NCBI GenBank assembly: GCA_902362375.1
Contig: CABIVS010000002.1
Coordinates: 518,757 to 582,756, forward strand
Direction of reading: 5' to 3'
Source: Bacteroidaceae bacterium
Lineage (GTDB): Bacteria; Bacteroidota; Bacteroidia; Bacteroidales; Bacteroidaceae
Length of the DNA: 64,000 nt
The notes under the pieces are model-generated. The model ran no database searches, had not been told where the DNA came from, and saw nothing but the letters and a program-made list of their open reading frames with translations. How positions within the stretch are numbered: position 1 is the stretch's first letter; every line of letters starts with the position of its first letter. The position numbers and the translations under genes are program-made. This document shows positions 9,349 to 19,374 of this stretch, piece by piece.

Positions 9349-9672
9349 ATGAACGTATTGACTGTATTATTGCAAGCTCCTGCCGGTGCTGCCGGAGGTG
9401 GAAGTATGATGTGGATCATGCTGATAGCTATGTTTGTTATCATGTATTTCTTTATGATCCGTCCTCAGAATAAGAAGCAAAAAGAAATAGCAAATTTCCG
9501 TAAATCTCTTCAGGTAAATCAGAATGTGATTACTGCAGGTGGTATTCACGGAACAATCAAGGAAATTACTGACGATTATATAGTACTTGAAATTGCTTCT
9601 AATGTAAGGATTAAAATAGACAAGAATTCTATTTTCGCTGATGCTTCAGCTGCTAGCAATCAATCTAAATAA
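9349..9672 (+). CDS. yajC: Preprotein translocase accessory subunit YajC
   Basis: A 107-residue single-span membrane protein of the SecDF-YajC complex. The transmembrane helix is at about 20-38, followed by the signature FFMIRPQNKKQKE and a small beta domain containing GGIHGTIKEI. A TACCTTTG -7-like element lies in the nusB-yajC gap (9310-9317), so it may also have its own promoter. Confidence 0.93.
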   Translation: MNVLTVLLQAPAGAAGGGSMMWIMLIAMFVIMYFFMIRPQNKKQKEIANFRKSLQVNQNVITAGGIHGTIKEITDDYIVLEIASNVRIKIDKNSIFADASAASNQSK

Positions 9673-9692
9673 TAGTTGATAAATAAGTGCCT

Positions 9693-10706
9693 ATGTTTGA
9701 TCGTAGGAAAATAGAATATACATATTTAAAACTATCAAAGAAAATTAAGGATTTTCTGCTCAGTGATAAGAGCAGAGAGTTCTTAATTTTTTTATTTTTC
9801 TTCCTGATAGCCGGTGGATTTTGGCTGCTTCAGACTCTGAATAGTGACTATGAAGCGGAGTTCTCCATTCCGGTACGAATGAAAGATGTTCCCAATAATG
9901 TAGTGCTGACTTCAGAACCACCTTCCGAACTTCGTGTCAGAGTGAAAGATAAAGGTACGGTGCTTCTCAATTATATGTTGGGGAAAAGTTTTTTTCCGGT
10001 AAATCTAGGTTTTCTTGATTATAAAGGAAAAGATAATCATGTGAAGATTTACGCATCTGATTTTGAGAAAAAGATATTGAGCCAATTGAATGTGTCCTCT
10101 AAAATACTTTCAATCAAGCCGGATACATTAGAGTATATTTATTCTGAAGGAAAGTCTAAGTTAGTACCTGTCCGCTTTCAGGGGAAAGTGACAGCCGGAC
10201 TTCAATATTATGTATCAGATACGATTTGCAATCCGGACTCTGTATTGGTTTATGCTCCGGAAGGAATTCTGGATACTATCACCACCGCATATACTCAAAA
10301 TATAAATCTGGAGAATATTTCAGATACAACCCGGCGACGAATTCCGCTGAATTCAGAAAGAGGGGTGAAGTTTGTTCCGGCTTCGGTAGAAATGACCTTT
10401 CCGGTAGATATTTATACGGAGAAAACAGTAGAGGTGCCATTGCACGGAGTTAACTTCCCGGCCGATAAGGCATTGCGTACCTTCCCTTCCAAAGTTCAGA
10501 TTACTTTTCAGGTGGGGTTGAAGCGGTTTCGCAGCATAAAAGCAAGCGATTTTATCATCAATATTTCTTACGAAGAGTTGTTGAAGCTCGGTTCTGATAA
10601 ATATACGGTTAAATTGAAGTCCTTTCCGAGCGGAATCAATCAAATCCGTATTGTTCCTGAGCAAGTAGACTTCTTGATAGAACAAATTACTTCTAATGTC
10701 GATTAA
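9693..10706 (+). CDS. YbbR/CdaR-domain membrane-anchored protein
   Basis: 337 residues with one N-terminal transmembrane helix (about 32-50, [17 protein letters not shown]) and an extracytoplasmic part made of YbbR-like repeats. In Firmicutes YbbR (CdaR) regulates the diadenylate cyclase CdaA; no CdaA is adjacent here. I use the ATG at 9693 rather than the GTG two codons upstream. The end overlaps coaE by 11 bases, indicating translational coupling. Confidence 0.82.
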   Translation: MFDRRKIEYTYLKLSKKIKDFLLSDKSREFLIFLFFFLIAGGFWLLQTLNSDYEAEFSIPVRMKDVPNNVVLTSEPPSELRVRVKDKGTVLLNYMLGKSFFPVNLGFLDYKGKDNHVKIYASDFEKKILSQLNVSSKILSIKPDTLEYIYSEGKSKLVPVRFQGKVTAGLQYYVSDTICNPDSVLVYAPEGILDTITTAYTQNINLENISDTTRRRIPLNSERGVKFVPASVEMTFPVDIYTEKTVEVPLHGVNFPADKALRTFPSKVQITFQVGLKRFRSIKASDFIINISYEELLKLGSDKYTVKLKSFPSGINQIRIVPEQVDFLIEQITSNVD

Positions 10707-11310
10707 GATTGGTATAACCGGTGGTATCGGTAGCGGAAAGAGTGTAGTTTCCAGGCTATTTGGAATAATGGGAATTCCTGTTTATATTTCAGATATAGAA
10801 GCAAAGCGTATCACGCAGACAGACCCGGTGATTTGCCGGGAACTTTGTGCGCTGGTCGGTCAGAATATGTTTCAAAATGGTGTGTTGAATCGTTCTTTGC
10901 TGGCATCCTATATGTTCGGTCATCCGGATCGTGTGCAGAAAGTGAATGAAATTATTCATCCACAGGTGAAAGAAGATTTTCGTCGGTGGACTGCCCGGTT
11001 CGGGGGTGAACAATTGGTCGGTATGGAGTCTGCCATACTTGTGGAAGCCGGTTTCAGGAATGAAGTTGATTTTCTGGTTATGGTGTATGCGCCGTTGGAA
11101 GTGAGACTGGAGCGCGCCATAAAGCGGGATTGTTCATCGAGAGAACAGGTAATGAAGCGTATTGAAGCACAAATGAGTGATGAAGTTAAGAGAAGTCATG
11201 CTGATTTCGTGATAGTCAATGATGATGAAACAGCGTTAATTCCGCAGGTTTTGGAGCTTATTTCTTTGCTATCTAAAAATAATCATTACCTTTGCTCCGC
11301 AAAAAAATAA
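10696..11310 (+). CDS. coaE: Dephospho-CoA kinase
   Basis: Phosphorylates the ribose 3'-hydroxyl of dephospho-CoA, the last step of coenzyme A synthesis. A P-loop, [11 protein letters not shown], occupies residues 6-16; the CoA-binding region follows (SDIEAKRIT, then HPQVKEDF), as does the lid arginine in RLERAIKRD. Length 204 is normal. The overlap with the YbbR gene and close spacing to the DUF5606 gene make it an operon member. Confidence 0.93.
   Translation: MSIKIGITGGIGSGKSVVSRLFGIMGIPVYISDIEAKRITQTDPVICRELCALVGQNMFQNGVLNRSLLASYMFGHPDRVQKVNEIIHPQVKEDFRRWTARFGGEQLVGMESAILVEAGFRNEVDFLVMVYAPLEVRLERAIKRDCSSREQVMKRIEAQMSDEVKRSHADFVIVNDDETALIPQVLELISLLSKNNHYLCSAKK
11265..11294 (+). promoter_or_regulatory. 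Internal promoter at the 3' end of coaE
   Basis: TTTG (11265-11268) and TACCTTTG (11287-11294) are spaced by 18 bases, a good Bacteroides -33/-7 pair. It lies inside the coaE tail and would drive the DUF5606 gene independently. Confidence 0.6.
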
Positions 11311-11334
11311 TTAATAAATAAAAGGATATATACT

Positions 11335-11763
11335 ATGTTGAAGACTATCTTGTCTATCTCAGGTAAACCGGGATTATACAAACTTATTTCGCAAGGAAAA
11401 AATATGTTGATTGTTGAATCAGTCAATGCTGAGAAGAAACGTTTCCCCGCTTATGGTAATGAAAAAATTATTTCTTTGGCCGATATAGCAATGTACACGG
11501 ACGATGCAGAAGTTCCTTTGTATGATGTGCTGGAATCTATAAAAGAGAAAGAAAAATCAGCGCAGGCTTCTATCGATCCTAAAAAGGCTACACCTGAACA
11601 ATTGCGTGAATACTTGGCTGAGGTATTGCCTAACTTTGATCGTGAACGCGTATATGTAGCCGATATCAAGAAATTGGTAGCCTGGTATAACATCTTGATT
11701 TCTAATGGAATTACAGAATTCAAACCGGAAGGCGAAGTTAAGGAAGAAGTGACTGCAGAATAA
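11335..11763 (+). CDS. DUF5606 family protein
   Basis: A 142-residue protein of the Bacteroidetes-restricted DUF5606 family. Residues 1-70 look like a small beta domain (LSISGKPGLYKLISQGKNMLIVESV ...), followed by a helical part and an acidic tail. No catalytic motif is visible and the function is unknown to me. Its own promoter inside coaE and terminator downstream suggest it can be expressed separately. Confidence 0.75.
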   Translation: MLKTILSISGKPGLYKLISQGKNMLIVESVNAEKKRFPAYGNEKIISLADIAMYTDDAEVPLYDVLESIKEKEKSAQASIDPKKATPEQLREYLAEVLPNFDRERVYVADIKKLVAWYNILISNGITEFKPEGEVKEEVTAE

Positions 11764-11790
11764 TTTGTATCGTTTATTTAAACGAAATAA

Positions 11791-11830
11791 AAACATGATA
11801 ATCATTTGAGGTGGTTATCATGTTTTTTTT
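11791..11830 (+). terminator. Intrinsic terminator after the DUF5606 gene
   Basis: AAACATGATAA pairs with TTATCATGTTT around a 13-base loop and is followed by eight T. Confidence 0.9.
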
Positions 11831-11908
11831 GTATAAATGCTTGTGAATTCGGAAAATATTAGTATTATTTGGGTTATCTTTTACTATAATAAATATCTTC
11901 TACTTATA

Positions 11909-11940
11909 TTGTAAATAATGATGCTTTTTATGTATCTTTG
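11909..11940 (+). promoter_or_regulatory. Promoter of the 82-residue hypothetical gene
   Basis: TATCTTTG at 11933-11940 with TTG at 11909-11911 (21-base spacing) lies 42 bases ahead of the ATG at 11983. Confidence 0.6.
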
Positions 11941-11982
11941 TCGCTGTTCACTATTCTTGAGAATGATAGGTAAATATTGGGT

Positions 11983-12231
11983 ATGGAGACAATAACAAAT
12001 AAAGAAGTAAACGTCCATTTGGACAATGAAAAAGGGACATTATGCCTGACGCGTTTGTTGGCAGGTACAATGGTATTCCTTTACGATTCACAGGGAGAGC
12101 TAAAAGGCAAACATAAATTTGCTTTGCCTTCATTGACTATGGAAATCCCTCAACAGGGTACCTATGTTTTGGTAATGAGTCATCCGAACTGCCAACCGGA
12201 AGTCCGGAGGTTTACATATTCAGGGATATAA
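11983..12231 (+). CDS. Small hypothetical protein, DUF3244-like
   Basis: 82 residues with no signal peptide at this start and a predicted all-beta pattern (GTLCLTRLLAGTMVFLYDSQGEL ... GTYVLVMSHPNCQPEVRRFTYSG) recalling the small beta-sandwich DUF3244 proteins of Bacteroides that end in an L-x-x-G-x-Y-x-(L/V) strand. The similarity is from memory only. I prefer the ATG at 11983 over an in-frame TTG at 11977. It has its own promoter and terminator. Confidence 0.6.
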   Translation: METITNKEVNVHLDNEKGTLCLTRLLAGTMVFLYDSQGELKGKHKFALPSLTMEIPQQGTYVLVMSHPNCQPEVRRFTYSGI

Positions 12232-12234
12232 ATA

Positions 12235-12268
12235 ATGCCGGTATGCTTCTTATTAAGCATACCGGCAT
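12235..12268. terminator. Bidirectional terminator between convergent genes
   Basis: ATGCCGGTATGCTT pairs perfectly with AAGCATACCGGCAT around a 6-base loop. It is AT-rich on both sides and serves the small hypothetical gene (+) and clpB (-). Confidence 0.85.
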
Positions 12269-12287
12269 TCTATTTAAATGGAAACTC

Positions 12288-14876
12288 TTAATTTCTGAAT
12301 ACCAATCCGTCTCCACCAGCGTCAACGGTAATTGCTTTGCTGCGGTCGACTTCCTGGGAAAGTAACTTTTTGGATAAATCGTTCAACAGATAACGTTGAA
12401 TAGCCCTCTTTACCGGACGAGCTCCAAATTCAGGATCATATCCCACTTGAGATAAGAAGTCCAATGCTCCTTCCGTGAGTTTTAGTTCCACTCCGTTTTC
12501 GGCAAGCATTTTCTGTACTCCCTTGATTTGTAAGAGTACGATCTGCTTGATTTCCTTTTCGTTCAATGGTAAGAACATGATCGTTTCATCAATACGGTTC
12601 AGGAATTCCGGGCGAATCGTCTTTTTCAACATATTCAAGACTTCCTTCTTCGTTTCTTCAATCACTTCTTCTTTATTGGAACCGTGCAACTTTTCCATCT
12701 GACTTTGTATATAAGAACTACCCATATTCGAAGTCATGATGATGATGGTATTCTTGAAGTTGACTACCCTTCCTTTATTGTCAGTCAGTCGTCCGTCATC
12801 CAATACCTGTAACAGGATATTGAAAACATCCGGATGGGCTTTTTCTATTTCGTCAAACAGGACAACAGAGTAAGGTTTCCGACGTATAGCTTCTGTCAGC
12901 TGACCGCCTTCATCATATCCTACGTATCCCGGAGGCGCTCCGACTAAACGGGAAACACTATGCTTTTCCTGATACTCGCTCATGTCGATACGAGTCATCA
13001 TCGTTTCGTCATCGAACAGGAATTCCGCCAATGCCTTCGCCAGTTCGGTCTTACCTACACCGGTGGTTCCGAGGAAAATGAACGAGCCAATCGGACGTTT
13101 CGGATCCTGTAATCCGGCACGACTACGGCGCACGGCATCTGCCACGGCTTCAATCGCTTCATCCTGACCGATTACACGTTGATGGAGTTCTTCTTCCAGG
13201 TGCAATAGTTTGTCTTTCTCACTTTGCAGCATCTTGCTGACAGGAATACCTGTCCAACGGGAAACAACATCGGCAATGTCCTCCGCATCTACCTCTTCCT
13301 TAATCATGGCTTTATCGCCTTGCATATCACGTAGCTGCTTTTGAGTATCTTCTATCTCTTTGTCCAAAGCCTGAAGTTTACCGTAACGAATTTCGGCTAC
13401 TTTACCATAGTCACCTTCACGTTCAGCTTTTTCTGCTTCAAATTTAAGATTCTCTATCTCAACCTTATTCTGCTGGATTTTATCCATCAGCGTTTTTTCA
13501 CTCTGCCATTTGGCTTTAAAGGACTTTTCCTGTTCTTTAAGTTCGGCAAGCTCCTTACCGATGATTTCCAGTTTCGGTTTATCGTTTTCACGTTTGATAG
13601 CTTCCCGTTCGATTTCCAACTGCTTGATTTTGCGGGAGATTTCATCCAGTTCTTCAGGAACAGAATCTACCTCCATACGCAGTTTGGCTGCAGCTTCATC
13701 CATCAGGTCAATGGCTTTATCCGGCAGGAAACGATCGGTAATATAACGGCTACTCAATTCGACGGCTGCAATGATTGCATCATCTTTGATACGTACATGG
13801 TGATGGTTCTCGTAACGCTCTTTCAGTCCACGAAGGATAGAAATGGTACTCAAGTTGTCCGGTTCATCCACTTGTACGATTTGGAAACGACGCTCCAAAG
13901 CTTTGTCCTTTTCGAAGTATTTTTGATATTCGTCGAGGGTTGTTGCTCCGATGGAACGTAATTCTCCACGAGCTAAGGCAGGTTTTAGAATGTTTGCGGC
14001 ATCCATGGCGCCCTCACCCTTGCCGGCTCCTACCAGTGTATGAATCTCATCAATGAACAGAATAATATCACCTTCTGATTTCTTCACTTCATTGACAACT
14101 GATTTCAGCCGTTCTTCAAACTCACCTTTATACTTTGCACCGGCAACCAGTGCCCCCATATCCAGTGAATAGACCTGTTTGTTTTTCAGGTTTTCAGGTA
14201 CATCTCCTCGAAGAATACGATGTGCCAAGCCTTCTACGATCGCTGTCTTACCAGTTCCCGGTTCACCGATTAGAATCGGGTTGTTTTTTGTACGGCGGCT
14301 CAATATCTGGAGTACCCGGCGGATTTCTTCATCACGTCCGATTACAGGATCCAGTTTTCCGCTACGGGCAGCTTCATTCAGGTTGATAGCGTACTTTTCC
14401 AATGATTGATAAGTGTCTTCACTGGATTGTGACGTTACTTTTTCTCCTTTCCTCAACTCGCTGATGGCATTGCGTAATTCTTTTTCCGTCATACCGGCAT
14501 CTTTCAAGATAGTGGAGACGGTACTTTTTACAGTCAGCAATGCCAGTATGATATGTTCTAATGAAACAAACTCATCGCCCATTTCTTTAGAATACTGCGT
14601 TGCTTTCTGCAATACTTCGTTGGATTCACGACTTAGATACGGTTCTCCGCCGGATACTTTGGGCAGGGAGTCGATTTGTTTATCGACAACGAGAGCTACC
14701 TGCTGTCCGTTCATGCCAAGTTTCTGGAAGATGAAGTTAGTGACATTTTCACCTACCTTCATTACTCCCTGCATGATGTGGACAGGTTCAATGGCTTGTT
14801 GCCCCCGGCTTTGTACCAGGTTCACGGCCTCCTGTACCGCTTCTTGAGATTTGATGGTAAAATTGTTAAAGTTCAT
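12288..14876 (-). CDS. clpB: ATP-dependent chaperone ClpB
   Basis: Hsp100 disaggregase working with DnaK. With the ATG at 14876 it has 862 residues, the usual length; the frame runs 13 codons further but the family starts at [15 protein letters not shown]-terminal substrate domain (1-150), NBD1 with Walker [10 protein letters not shown] near 210, coiled-coil M domain (about 400-520) and NBD2 with Walker [10 protein letters not shown] near 610 and [19 protein letters not shown]6-TTGC sequence about 50 bases upstream resembles a sigma-54 promoter and is shared with dnaK. Confidence 0.96.
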   Translation of the reverse strand: MNFNNFTIKSQEAVQEAVNLVQSRGQQAIEPVHIMQGVMKVGENVTNFIFQKLGMNGQQVALVVDKQIDSLPKVSGGEPYLSRESNEVLQKATQYSKEMGDEFVSLEHIILALLTVKSTVSTILKDAGMTEKELRNAISELRKGEKVTSQSSEDTYQSLEKYAINLNEAARSGKLDPVIGRDEEIRRVLQILSRRTKNNPILIGEPGTGKTAIVEGLAHRILRGDVPENLKNKQVYSLDMGALVAGAKYKGEFEERLKSVVNEVKKSEGDIILFIDEIHTLVGAGKGEGAMDAANILKPALARGELRSIGATTLDEYQKYFEKDKALERRFQIVQVDEPDNLSTISILRGLKERYENHHHVRIKDDAIIAAVELSSRYITDRFLPDKAIDLMDEAAAKLRMEVDSVPEELDEISRKIKQLEIEREAIKRENDKPKLEIIGKELAELKEQEKSFKAKWQSEKTLMDKIQQNKVEIENLKFEAEKAEREGDYGKVAEIRYGKLQALDKEIEDTQKQLRDMQGDKAMIKEEVDAEDIADVVSRWTGIPVSKMLQSEKDKLLHLEEELHQRVIGQDEAIEAVADAVRRSRAGLQDPKRPIGSFIFLGTTGVGKTELAKALAEFLFDDETMMTRIDMSEYQEKHSVSRLVGAPPGYVGYDEGGQLTEAIRRKPYSVVLFDEIEKAHPDVFNILLQVLDDGRLTDNKGRVVNFKNTIIIMTSNMGSSYIQSQMEKLHGSNKEEVIEETKKEVLNMLKKTIRPEFLNRIDETIMFLPLNEKEIKQIVLLQIKGVQKMLAENGVELKLTEGALDFLSQVGYDPEFGARPVKRAIQRYLLNDLSKKLLSQEVDRSKAITVDAGGDGLVFRN

Positions 14877-14925
14877 ATCTTTGTTCTCCTTTCTTATTTC
14901 ACGTTTTAATAACACCTAAGAGGGC

Positions 14926-14941
14926 GCAAAAGATTTGCCAA
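14926..14941 (-). promoter_or_regulatory. Sigma-54-like (-24/-12) promoter of clpB
   Basis: Read on the minus strand: TTGGCAAATCTTTTGC. GG and GC are exactly 12 positions apart, as required for RpoN binding, and the consensus TGGCAC-N5-TTGC is met with one mismatch. Start of transcription would be about 38 bases ahead of the ATG. The TTTTG could alternatively be part of a vegetative -7 element. Confidence 0.5.
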
Positions 14942-15161
14942 GTATAAAAATATGACAAAATAGCATGAGTCTTAAGGAGTTAAAGGACAAAATGACCTTT
15001 TTTATCCGGGAGTAACTGACGAATTTGCTATCAAATATCATTTGCTACATGATACGCTTGTTTGTGTAATCTTGGCCTGTGATGAAAGAAAATAAATATT
15101 GAAAAGTGGATAAATAAAAGTATTGTAGTATCTTTATCCGCTGTAATAATATAGATGGTAT

Positions 15162-15749
15162 ATGAGTGATAAGCCCCAAATAAAACTTGCTGAAACAGTG
15201 GTGTTGATTGACGCTGCTTTTTTGAATTTTGTAATAACGGATATAAAAGGATATTTTGAAGAAACTTTGCATCGTTCTTTACAAGAGATAGACCTTTCGA
15301 TGTTGACTACCTATATAACCTTGGATGCAGGGATTACAGAAGGGAAGAACGAGGTACAATTTCTTTTTGTGTATGATAAAGAATCCAGTCGATTGCAATA
15401 TTGCCAACCTTCCGATTTGCAGGAAGAATTGAATGGAGTTGCGTTTCAGAGCCCTTATGGTGAATATTCTTTTGCTAGCGTTCCGTCGGAAGGAATGGTG
15501 TCAAGAGAAGATTTGTTTTTGGATTTACTCTCTATCGTTTCCGATTCGGCAGACGTGAAAAGGATGATCGTTATTTCTTTCAATGAGGAGTATGGAAAGA
15601 AAGTGACTGATGCTTTGCATGAAGTGAAAGGTAAAGAGGTCATTCAATTCCGTATGAATGAGCCGGAACTTCCGGTGGATTATAAATGGGATATGCTGGC
15701 TTTCCCTGTCATGCAGGCGTTGGGGATAAAAGCGGAAGAATTGCAATAA
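15162..15749 (+). CDS. Hypothetical cytoplasmic protein (Bacteroides-type)
   Basis: 195 residues, no signal peptide or membrane span. I recognise it only as a Bacteroidales hypothetical family. The pattern of alternating strands and helices (ETVVLIDAAFLNFVITDIKGYFE, then KRMIVISFNEEYGKKVTDALHEV) suggests an alpha/beta fold. A near-consensus promoter element TATCTTTA lies about 30 bases upstream. The LysR gene follows on the same strand. Confidence 0.65.
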   Translation: MSDKPQIKLAETVVLIDAAFLNFVITDIKGYFEETLHRSLQEIDLSMLTTYITLDAGITEGKNEVQFLFVYDKESSRLQYCQPSDLQEELNGVAFQSPYGEYSFASVPSEGMVSREDLFLDLLSIVSDSADVKRMIVISFNEEYGKKVTDALHEVKGKEVIQFRMNEPELPVDYKWDMLAFPVMQALGIKAEELQ

Positions 15750-15821
15750 CTATTGTGCTTTTATTCTTTCTGTAATTCATTATTCGTCATTGATTTCTTA
15801 ACTGTTTTAATCATAATTGCC

Positions 15822-16718
15822 GTGTCCGATTTTCGTTTAAAAGTATTTCAGAGCGTAGCGAAGAATCTAAGCTTTACGAAGGCTTCGCAAGAATTGTTTG
15901 TCAGCCAACCTGCTATCACCAAACATATTCAGGAACTGGAGACTTACTATCAAGCTCGTTTGTTCGACCGTCAAGGGAGCAAAATCTCACTGACTAAGGC
16001 CGGAGAATTGCTGCTGAAACATAGCGAGAAAATCCTGGACGATTATAAACAGTTGGAATATGAGATGCATCTGTTGCATAATGAATATATCGGTGAACTG
16101 AAATTGGGAGCCAGTACTACGATTGCACAATATGTACTTCCTCCTTTGTTGGCGAACTTTATAGCCAAGTTTCCGCAAATCAATCTTTCTTTGATTAATG
16201 GAAATTCCCGCGGAGTGGAAGCTGCCTTGCAAGAGCATCGGATTGATTTGGGACTGGTCGAAGGGATCTTCCGCTTACCTAATCTGAAATATACTCCATT
16301 TTTGCAAGATGAACTGGTTGCCGTGGTGCATACACAGAGTAAGTTAGCTGTCTCGGATGAGATTACTCCGGAAGATTTGCTGAATATTCCTTTGGTTTTG
16401 CGGGAGAGGGGTTCCGGTACGTTAGATGTGTTTGAACGTGCCTTATTGCAACATAATCTCAAACTTTCTTCTTTAAATGTATTAATGTATCTCGGTAGTA
16501 CAGAGAGTATCAAACTTTTTTTGGAACATACAGACTGTATGGGAATTGTTTCTATCCGTTCGGTGCATAAAGAGCTTGTAGCTGGTAATCTCCGTGTAGT
16601 CGAAATAAAAGGAATGCCGATGCTGCGCGAATTTAACTTTGTACAACTGCAAGGGCAGGAGGGAGGATTGTCACAGGTATTTATGCGTTTCGCCGGACAT
16701 CATAGTAAAAGCCTGTAA
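15822..16718 (+). CDS. LysR family transcriptional regulator
   Basis: A typical LTTR of 298 residues when begun at the GTG at 15822 (VSDFRLKVFQSVA). The longer frame from 15753 adds a hydrophobic stretch foreign to the family. The winged HTH is at 1-60 (SFTKASQELFVSQPAITKHIQELE), the effector domain at 90-290. It resembles CysB/CysL-type regulators. In other bacteria a LysR gene often sits beside the YeiH-type transporter; here that gene is 3.6 kb away, so a link is speculative. Confidence 0.85.
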   Translation: MSDFRLKVFQSVAKNLSFTKASQELFVSQPAITKHIQELETYYQARLFDRQGSKISLTKAGELLLKHSEKILDDYKQLEYEMHLLHNEYIGELKLGASTTIAQYVLPPLLANFIAKFPQINLSLINGNSRGVEAALQEHRIDLGLVEGIFRLPNLKYTPFLQDELVAVVHTQSKLAVSDEITPEDLLNIPLVLRERGSGTLDVFERALLQHNLKLSSLNVLMYLGSTESIKLFLEHTDCMGIVSIRSVHKELVAGNLRVVEIKGMPMLREFNFVQLQGQEGGLSQVFMRFAGHHSKSL

Positions 16719-16937
16719 GTTTGTCTTTTTCTCTCGTGCAGGCTTAGGTAGGGTTCCCCAGAATGAGAAAAATGATTTTCATTTCTCATATTCTCATAAT
16801 CACTATATAATAATTTTATAACCAGTTGATTACCGAATGAGAAACGTTTTGAGAAAGCCTATTTCTCATAGTTTCTTTAGTGAAATAGGCCTCAAAACAG
16901 TTATTTCTCATCTATTTCCGGGGTATTTCTCATACTG

Positions 16938-17582
16938 TTATTCACTTTGTTCTGCTATTTTTTTCTTTATATATACCCTGTGTGCTCCTCTTCCAGTGAT
17001 TTCTATTCCAGAATCCGGTTGATGTCCCCACTGTCTTAGTTCGTTGGTTGCTGCTGTTTGCAACAATCCTGTTAGTTTGCGATATTCCCAAACAGTCAGG
17101 AAGGGATGTTCGTCCAGATACTTTAAAGCTAATGCCAGTCGTTGTTCCGGTGTGAATTTTTTAGAGGAGCGTTGTTTTTTCCAGGGTGCTCTTTCCAGTT
17201 GGCATCTTTCGCTGATATTTCTCACCATTTCTCGGTCTACCCGAAAGTTTACACCTCCTATAAAGATACTTTGTGCGTTGCGATGAGTTCCACCTTCTTC
17301 CGGATCTTCCCGCTCCTTGTCTCTGCCTAAGGTAAGAGAGGGAGTAAACGTTCCTATTCCGTCTATTTTTACTGAACGTCCTTCTGCCATCAAATGCGCC
17401 ATTTCAATGGCGGTTTGAAGTAGTACGCCTTCTATGTCTCCTGCGCTGAATCCGCTGACGTCACCAACTCGTTGCGCTAACTCTTTTATGCTTGCATTAT
17501 CTATCCGCGCAAATTTAGGATAAGTAATTCTTTTGCCTGTTTTCTGAAGATCGGGCATCTCCTCTATGATATATCTTGCCAT
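16938..17582 (-). CDS. HU-like DNA-binding protein with C-terminal extension
   Basis: 214 residues. Residues 1-130 match the Bacteroidetes 'HU-like' family: an HU/IHF fold (AQRVGDVSGFSAGDIEGVLLQTAIEMAHLMAEGRSVKIDGIGTF) lacking the long basic beta-arm motif of true HU. Residues 140-210 form a second helical domain (RLALALKYLDEHPFLTVWEYRKLTGL) like a small winged helix. Such proteins are chromosome- or surface-associated in Bacteroides; the role is unproven. Its upstream region carries a striking 21-bp tandem array. Confidence 0.75.
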   Translation of the reverse strand: MARYIIEEMPDLQKTGKRITYPKFARIDNASIKELAQRVGDVSGFSAGDIEGVLLQTAIEMAHLMAEGRSVKIDGIGTFTPSLTLGRDKEREDPEEGGTHRNAQSIFIGGVNFRVDREMVRNISERCQLERAPWKKQRSSKKFTPEQRLALALKYLDEHPFLTVWEYRKLTGLLQTAATNELRQWGHQPDSGIEITGRGAHRVYIKKKIAEQSE

Positions 17583-18011
17583 ATCATCTATTGTTTAAAG
17601 TGTTAATAGATAAGTTCTTTTGTATTAGAGGCAAACTTCCTTTCTTCTAATAGTAAAGTTCTTGTTGATTAATTATAAACTATAAATGCAACTTTTGTTT
17701 TTATAATTGAAGCTTGCATTTATAAAAACAAAGCTTTCATTTTTATAATCAAAGCTTGCATTTATAGTTTGTTCCTATGCAAAGATAAGTTTTCTATTTG
17801 ACAAAAAGAAGTTTATCCTTAATAAAGAAGAAGTTTTCTATTAATAGTTTGAGAGGGAATGAAGATGATTAACGAGAAAGGATATAGCGGGATTTTATGC
17901 TTAATATATTATTTCCTAAAAAGTGGATGCAATGTTTCTGTTAGTTTTTAGAAAAGTGTATATTTGTGATATTATGAATCATAAAGTATAACTGATAAAT
18001 AATTAGGTGCG
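17583..18011. other. 429-base spacer between the HU-like gene and the DsrE gene
   Basis: Divergent promoter region, extremely AT-rich, with no ORF of note. It contains the 21-bp repeat array at 17689-17772; the remaining sequence shows only poly-A/T tracts and short AAGAAG runs. No RNA gene is recognisable. Confidence 0.6.
17689..17772. repeat. 21-bp tandem repeat array upstream of the HU-like gene
   Basis: Three units start at 17710, 17731 and 17752, exactly 21 bases apart, each beginning AAGCTT(G/T)CATTT; a degenerate fourth unit precedes them. The first unit region and the last are also joined by a perfect 15-base inverted repeat (17677-17691 against 17756-17770). The 21-base pitch equals two DNA helical turns, as in operator arrays. 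Confidence 0.8.
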
Positions 18012-18350
18012 ATGGATGATAAATTGAATATATTGTGGACCACTGATAACAGAGACACCATTTTTAATATGCTCTCTATGTATGCGATAAACTCTGTTAA
18101 TAGAGGTTGGTGGAAGCATCTGAATATTATTCTTTGGGGAGCATCCGTGAAGTTGGTAGCTAATGATACCCAAGTACAAACTGAAGTTTTGGAAATGATA
18201 CAAACTGGTATAACTATTGAAGCCTGTCAAGATTGTTGTGAAACATTTGGTGTGACTTCGATTATAAAGAATCTAGGCATTGATGTTAAATATATGGGTG
18301 CACCATTTACTCAATATATAAAAGATGGAGAAAAGATTCTGACTATTTAG
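18012..18350 (+). CDS. DsrE/DsrF-like small protein
   Basis: 112 residues with a DsrE-like alpha/beta fold (KLNILWTTDNRDTIFNMLSMYAINS, WWKHLNIILWGASVKLVAND, then ACQDCCETFGV). Cysteines in the second half (ACQDCC) are where sulfur-relay members carry their reactive cysteine, but these cytoplasmic single-domain members are mostly uncharacterised. The end abuts the acetyltransferase gene, so the two are probably cotranscribed. Confidence 0.75.
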   Translation: MDDKLNILWTTDNRDTIFNMLSMYAINSVNRGWWKHLNIILWGASVKLVANDTQVQTEVLEMIQTGITIEACQDCCETFGVTSIIKNLGIDVKYMGAPFTQYIKDGEKILTI

Positions 18351-18381
18351 ATTGTTGCTATTAAATTTAGAAAGTGGACCA

Positions 18382-19314
18382 ATGGGACATACTAATATCA
18401 TGCAAGCTGAAGAAAATGATTTGGTAAACATTTTATCTTTGCAAAAGAAATCTTTTATGGTGGTGGCCGAACGAATGAATAAATTCGATTTTCCCCCTTT
18501 GTTGCAAAATCAGGATGAGATTTGTGATGAGTATCAGACAGGCATTATTCTAAAATACGTATCAGATGATGGACAGATTGTAGGTTCTGTCAGGGGATGT
18601 ATGGATGAAAATAGAGTATGTCATATTGGTAAATTGATAGTGCATCCCGATTTTCAGAATAAAGGCATAGGTAGAGAACTTATGACTGAAATAGAACGAT
18701 TATTTCCTCACTGTCATAAGTTCTCTCTTTTTACGGGCGAAGAGACACCCAATACTTTGCATCTATATAGCAAAGTCGGTTATAATATTGTATGTAGAAA
18801 AGAAATGGAGGGTATCAGCATGATTATTATGGAAAAAGAAAAACTTACTTATAGAGATTTTACGTCTGACGATTTAGAAACTGTTTGTAAATTACCTCGA
18901 AACAAGCAGGAACTGTTTTTTATGTTTCCTAAAGCTGATTTTCCTTTAACAATCGATCAATTAAAGAATACAATAAAAGATAGATTTGATTCGACTGTTG
19001 TTTTATTTAATAATGAAGTAGTAGGGTTTGCAAACTTCTATGAGGTAAGAGAATCTCAATATTGTGCTATTGGAAATGTAATAGTAAGTCCTTGTTTTCG
19101 TAATCGTGGTGTTGGCACATTTCTGATAAATACTATGGAATATATTGGGAAAAAGAAATATAATGTATCGGAGCTTCATTTGTCTTGCTTTGATACTAAT
19201 ACGAATGGTTTTCTGTTATATACTAAATTAGGATATAAACCCTATGAAATAGAGAAGTACATTAATAAGGAAAACGAAGTCTCGGCTTTAATAGAATTGA
19301 AAAAAGTGCTGTGA
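18382..19314 (+). CDS. Tandem GNAT acetyltransferase
   Basis: 310 residues from the ATG at 18382 (an in-frame TTG at 18352 is possible). Two complete GNAT domains are fused. The first (about 1-150) has the acetyl-CoA loop VHPDFQNKGIGREL; the second (about 155-305) has VSPCFRNRGVGTFLI. Substrates are unknown; duplicated GNATs often act on small molecules such as amines or antibiotics. It follows the DsrE gene directly. Confidence 0.82.
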   Translation: MGHTNIMQAEENDLVNILSLQKKSFMVVAERMNKFDFPPLLQNQDEICDEYQTGIILKYVSDDGQIVGSVRGCMDENRVCHIGKLIVHPDFQNKGIGRELMTEIERLFPHCHKFSLFTGEETPNTLHLYSKVGYNIVCRKEMEGISMIIMEKEKLTYRDFTSDDLETVCKLPRNKQELFFMFPKADFPLTIDQLKNTIKDRFDSTVVLFNNEVVGFANFYEVRESQYCAIGNVIVSPCFRNRGVGTFLINTMEYIGKKKYNVSELHLSCFDTNTNGFLLYTKLGYKPYEIEKYINKENEVSALIELKKVL

Positions 19315-19374
19315 TTCGAAATAAATCACTTATTTGATTCTATTATCTCCTGAAAGTATGATAACTTAAAAAAA

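Noticed and set aside
17689-17772. CRISPR-like array
   Set aside because: The units are contiguous 21-base repeats without spacers.
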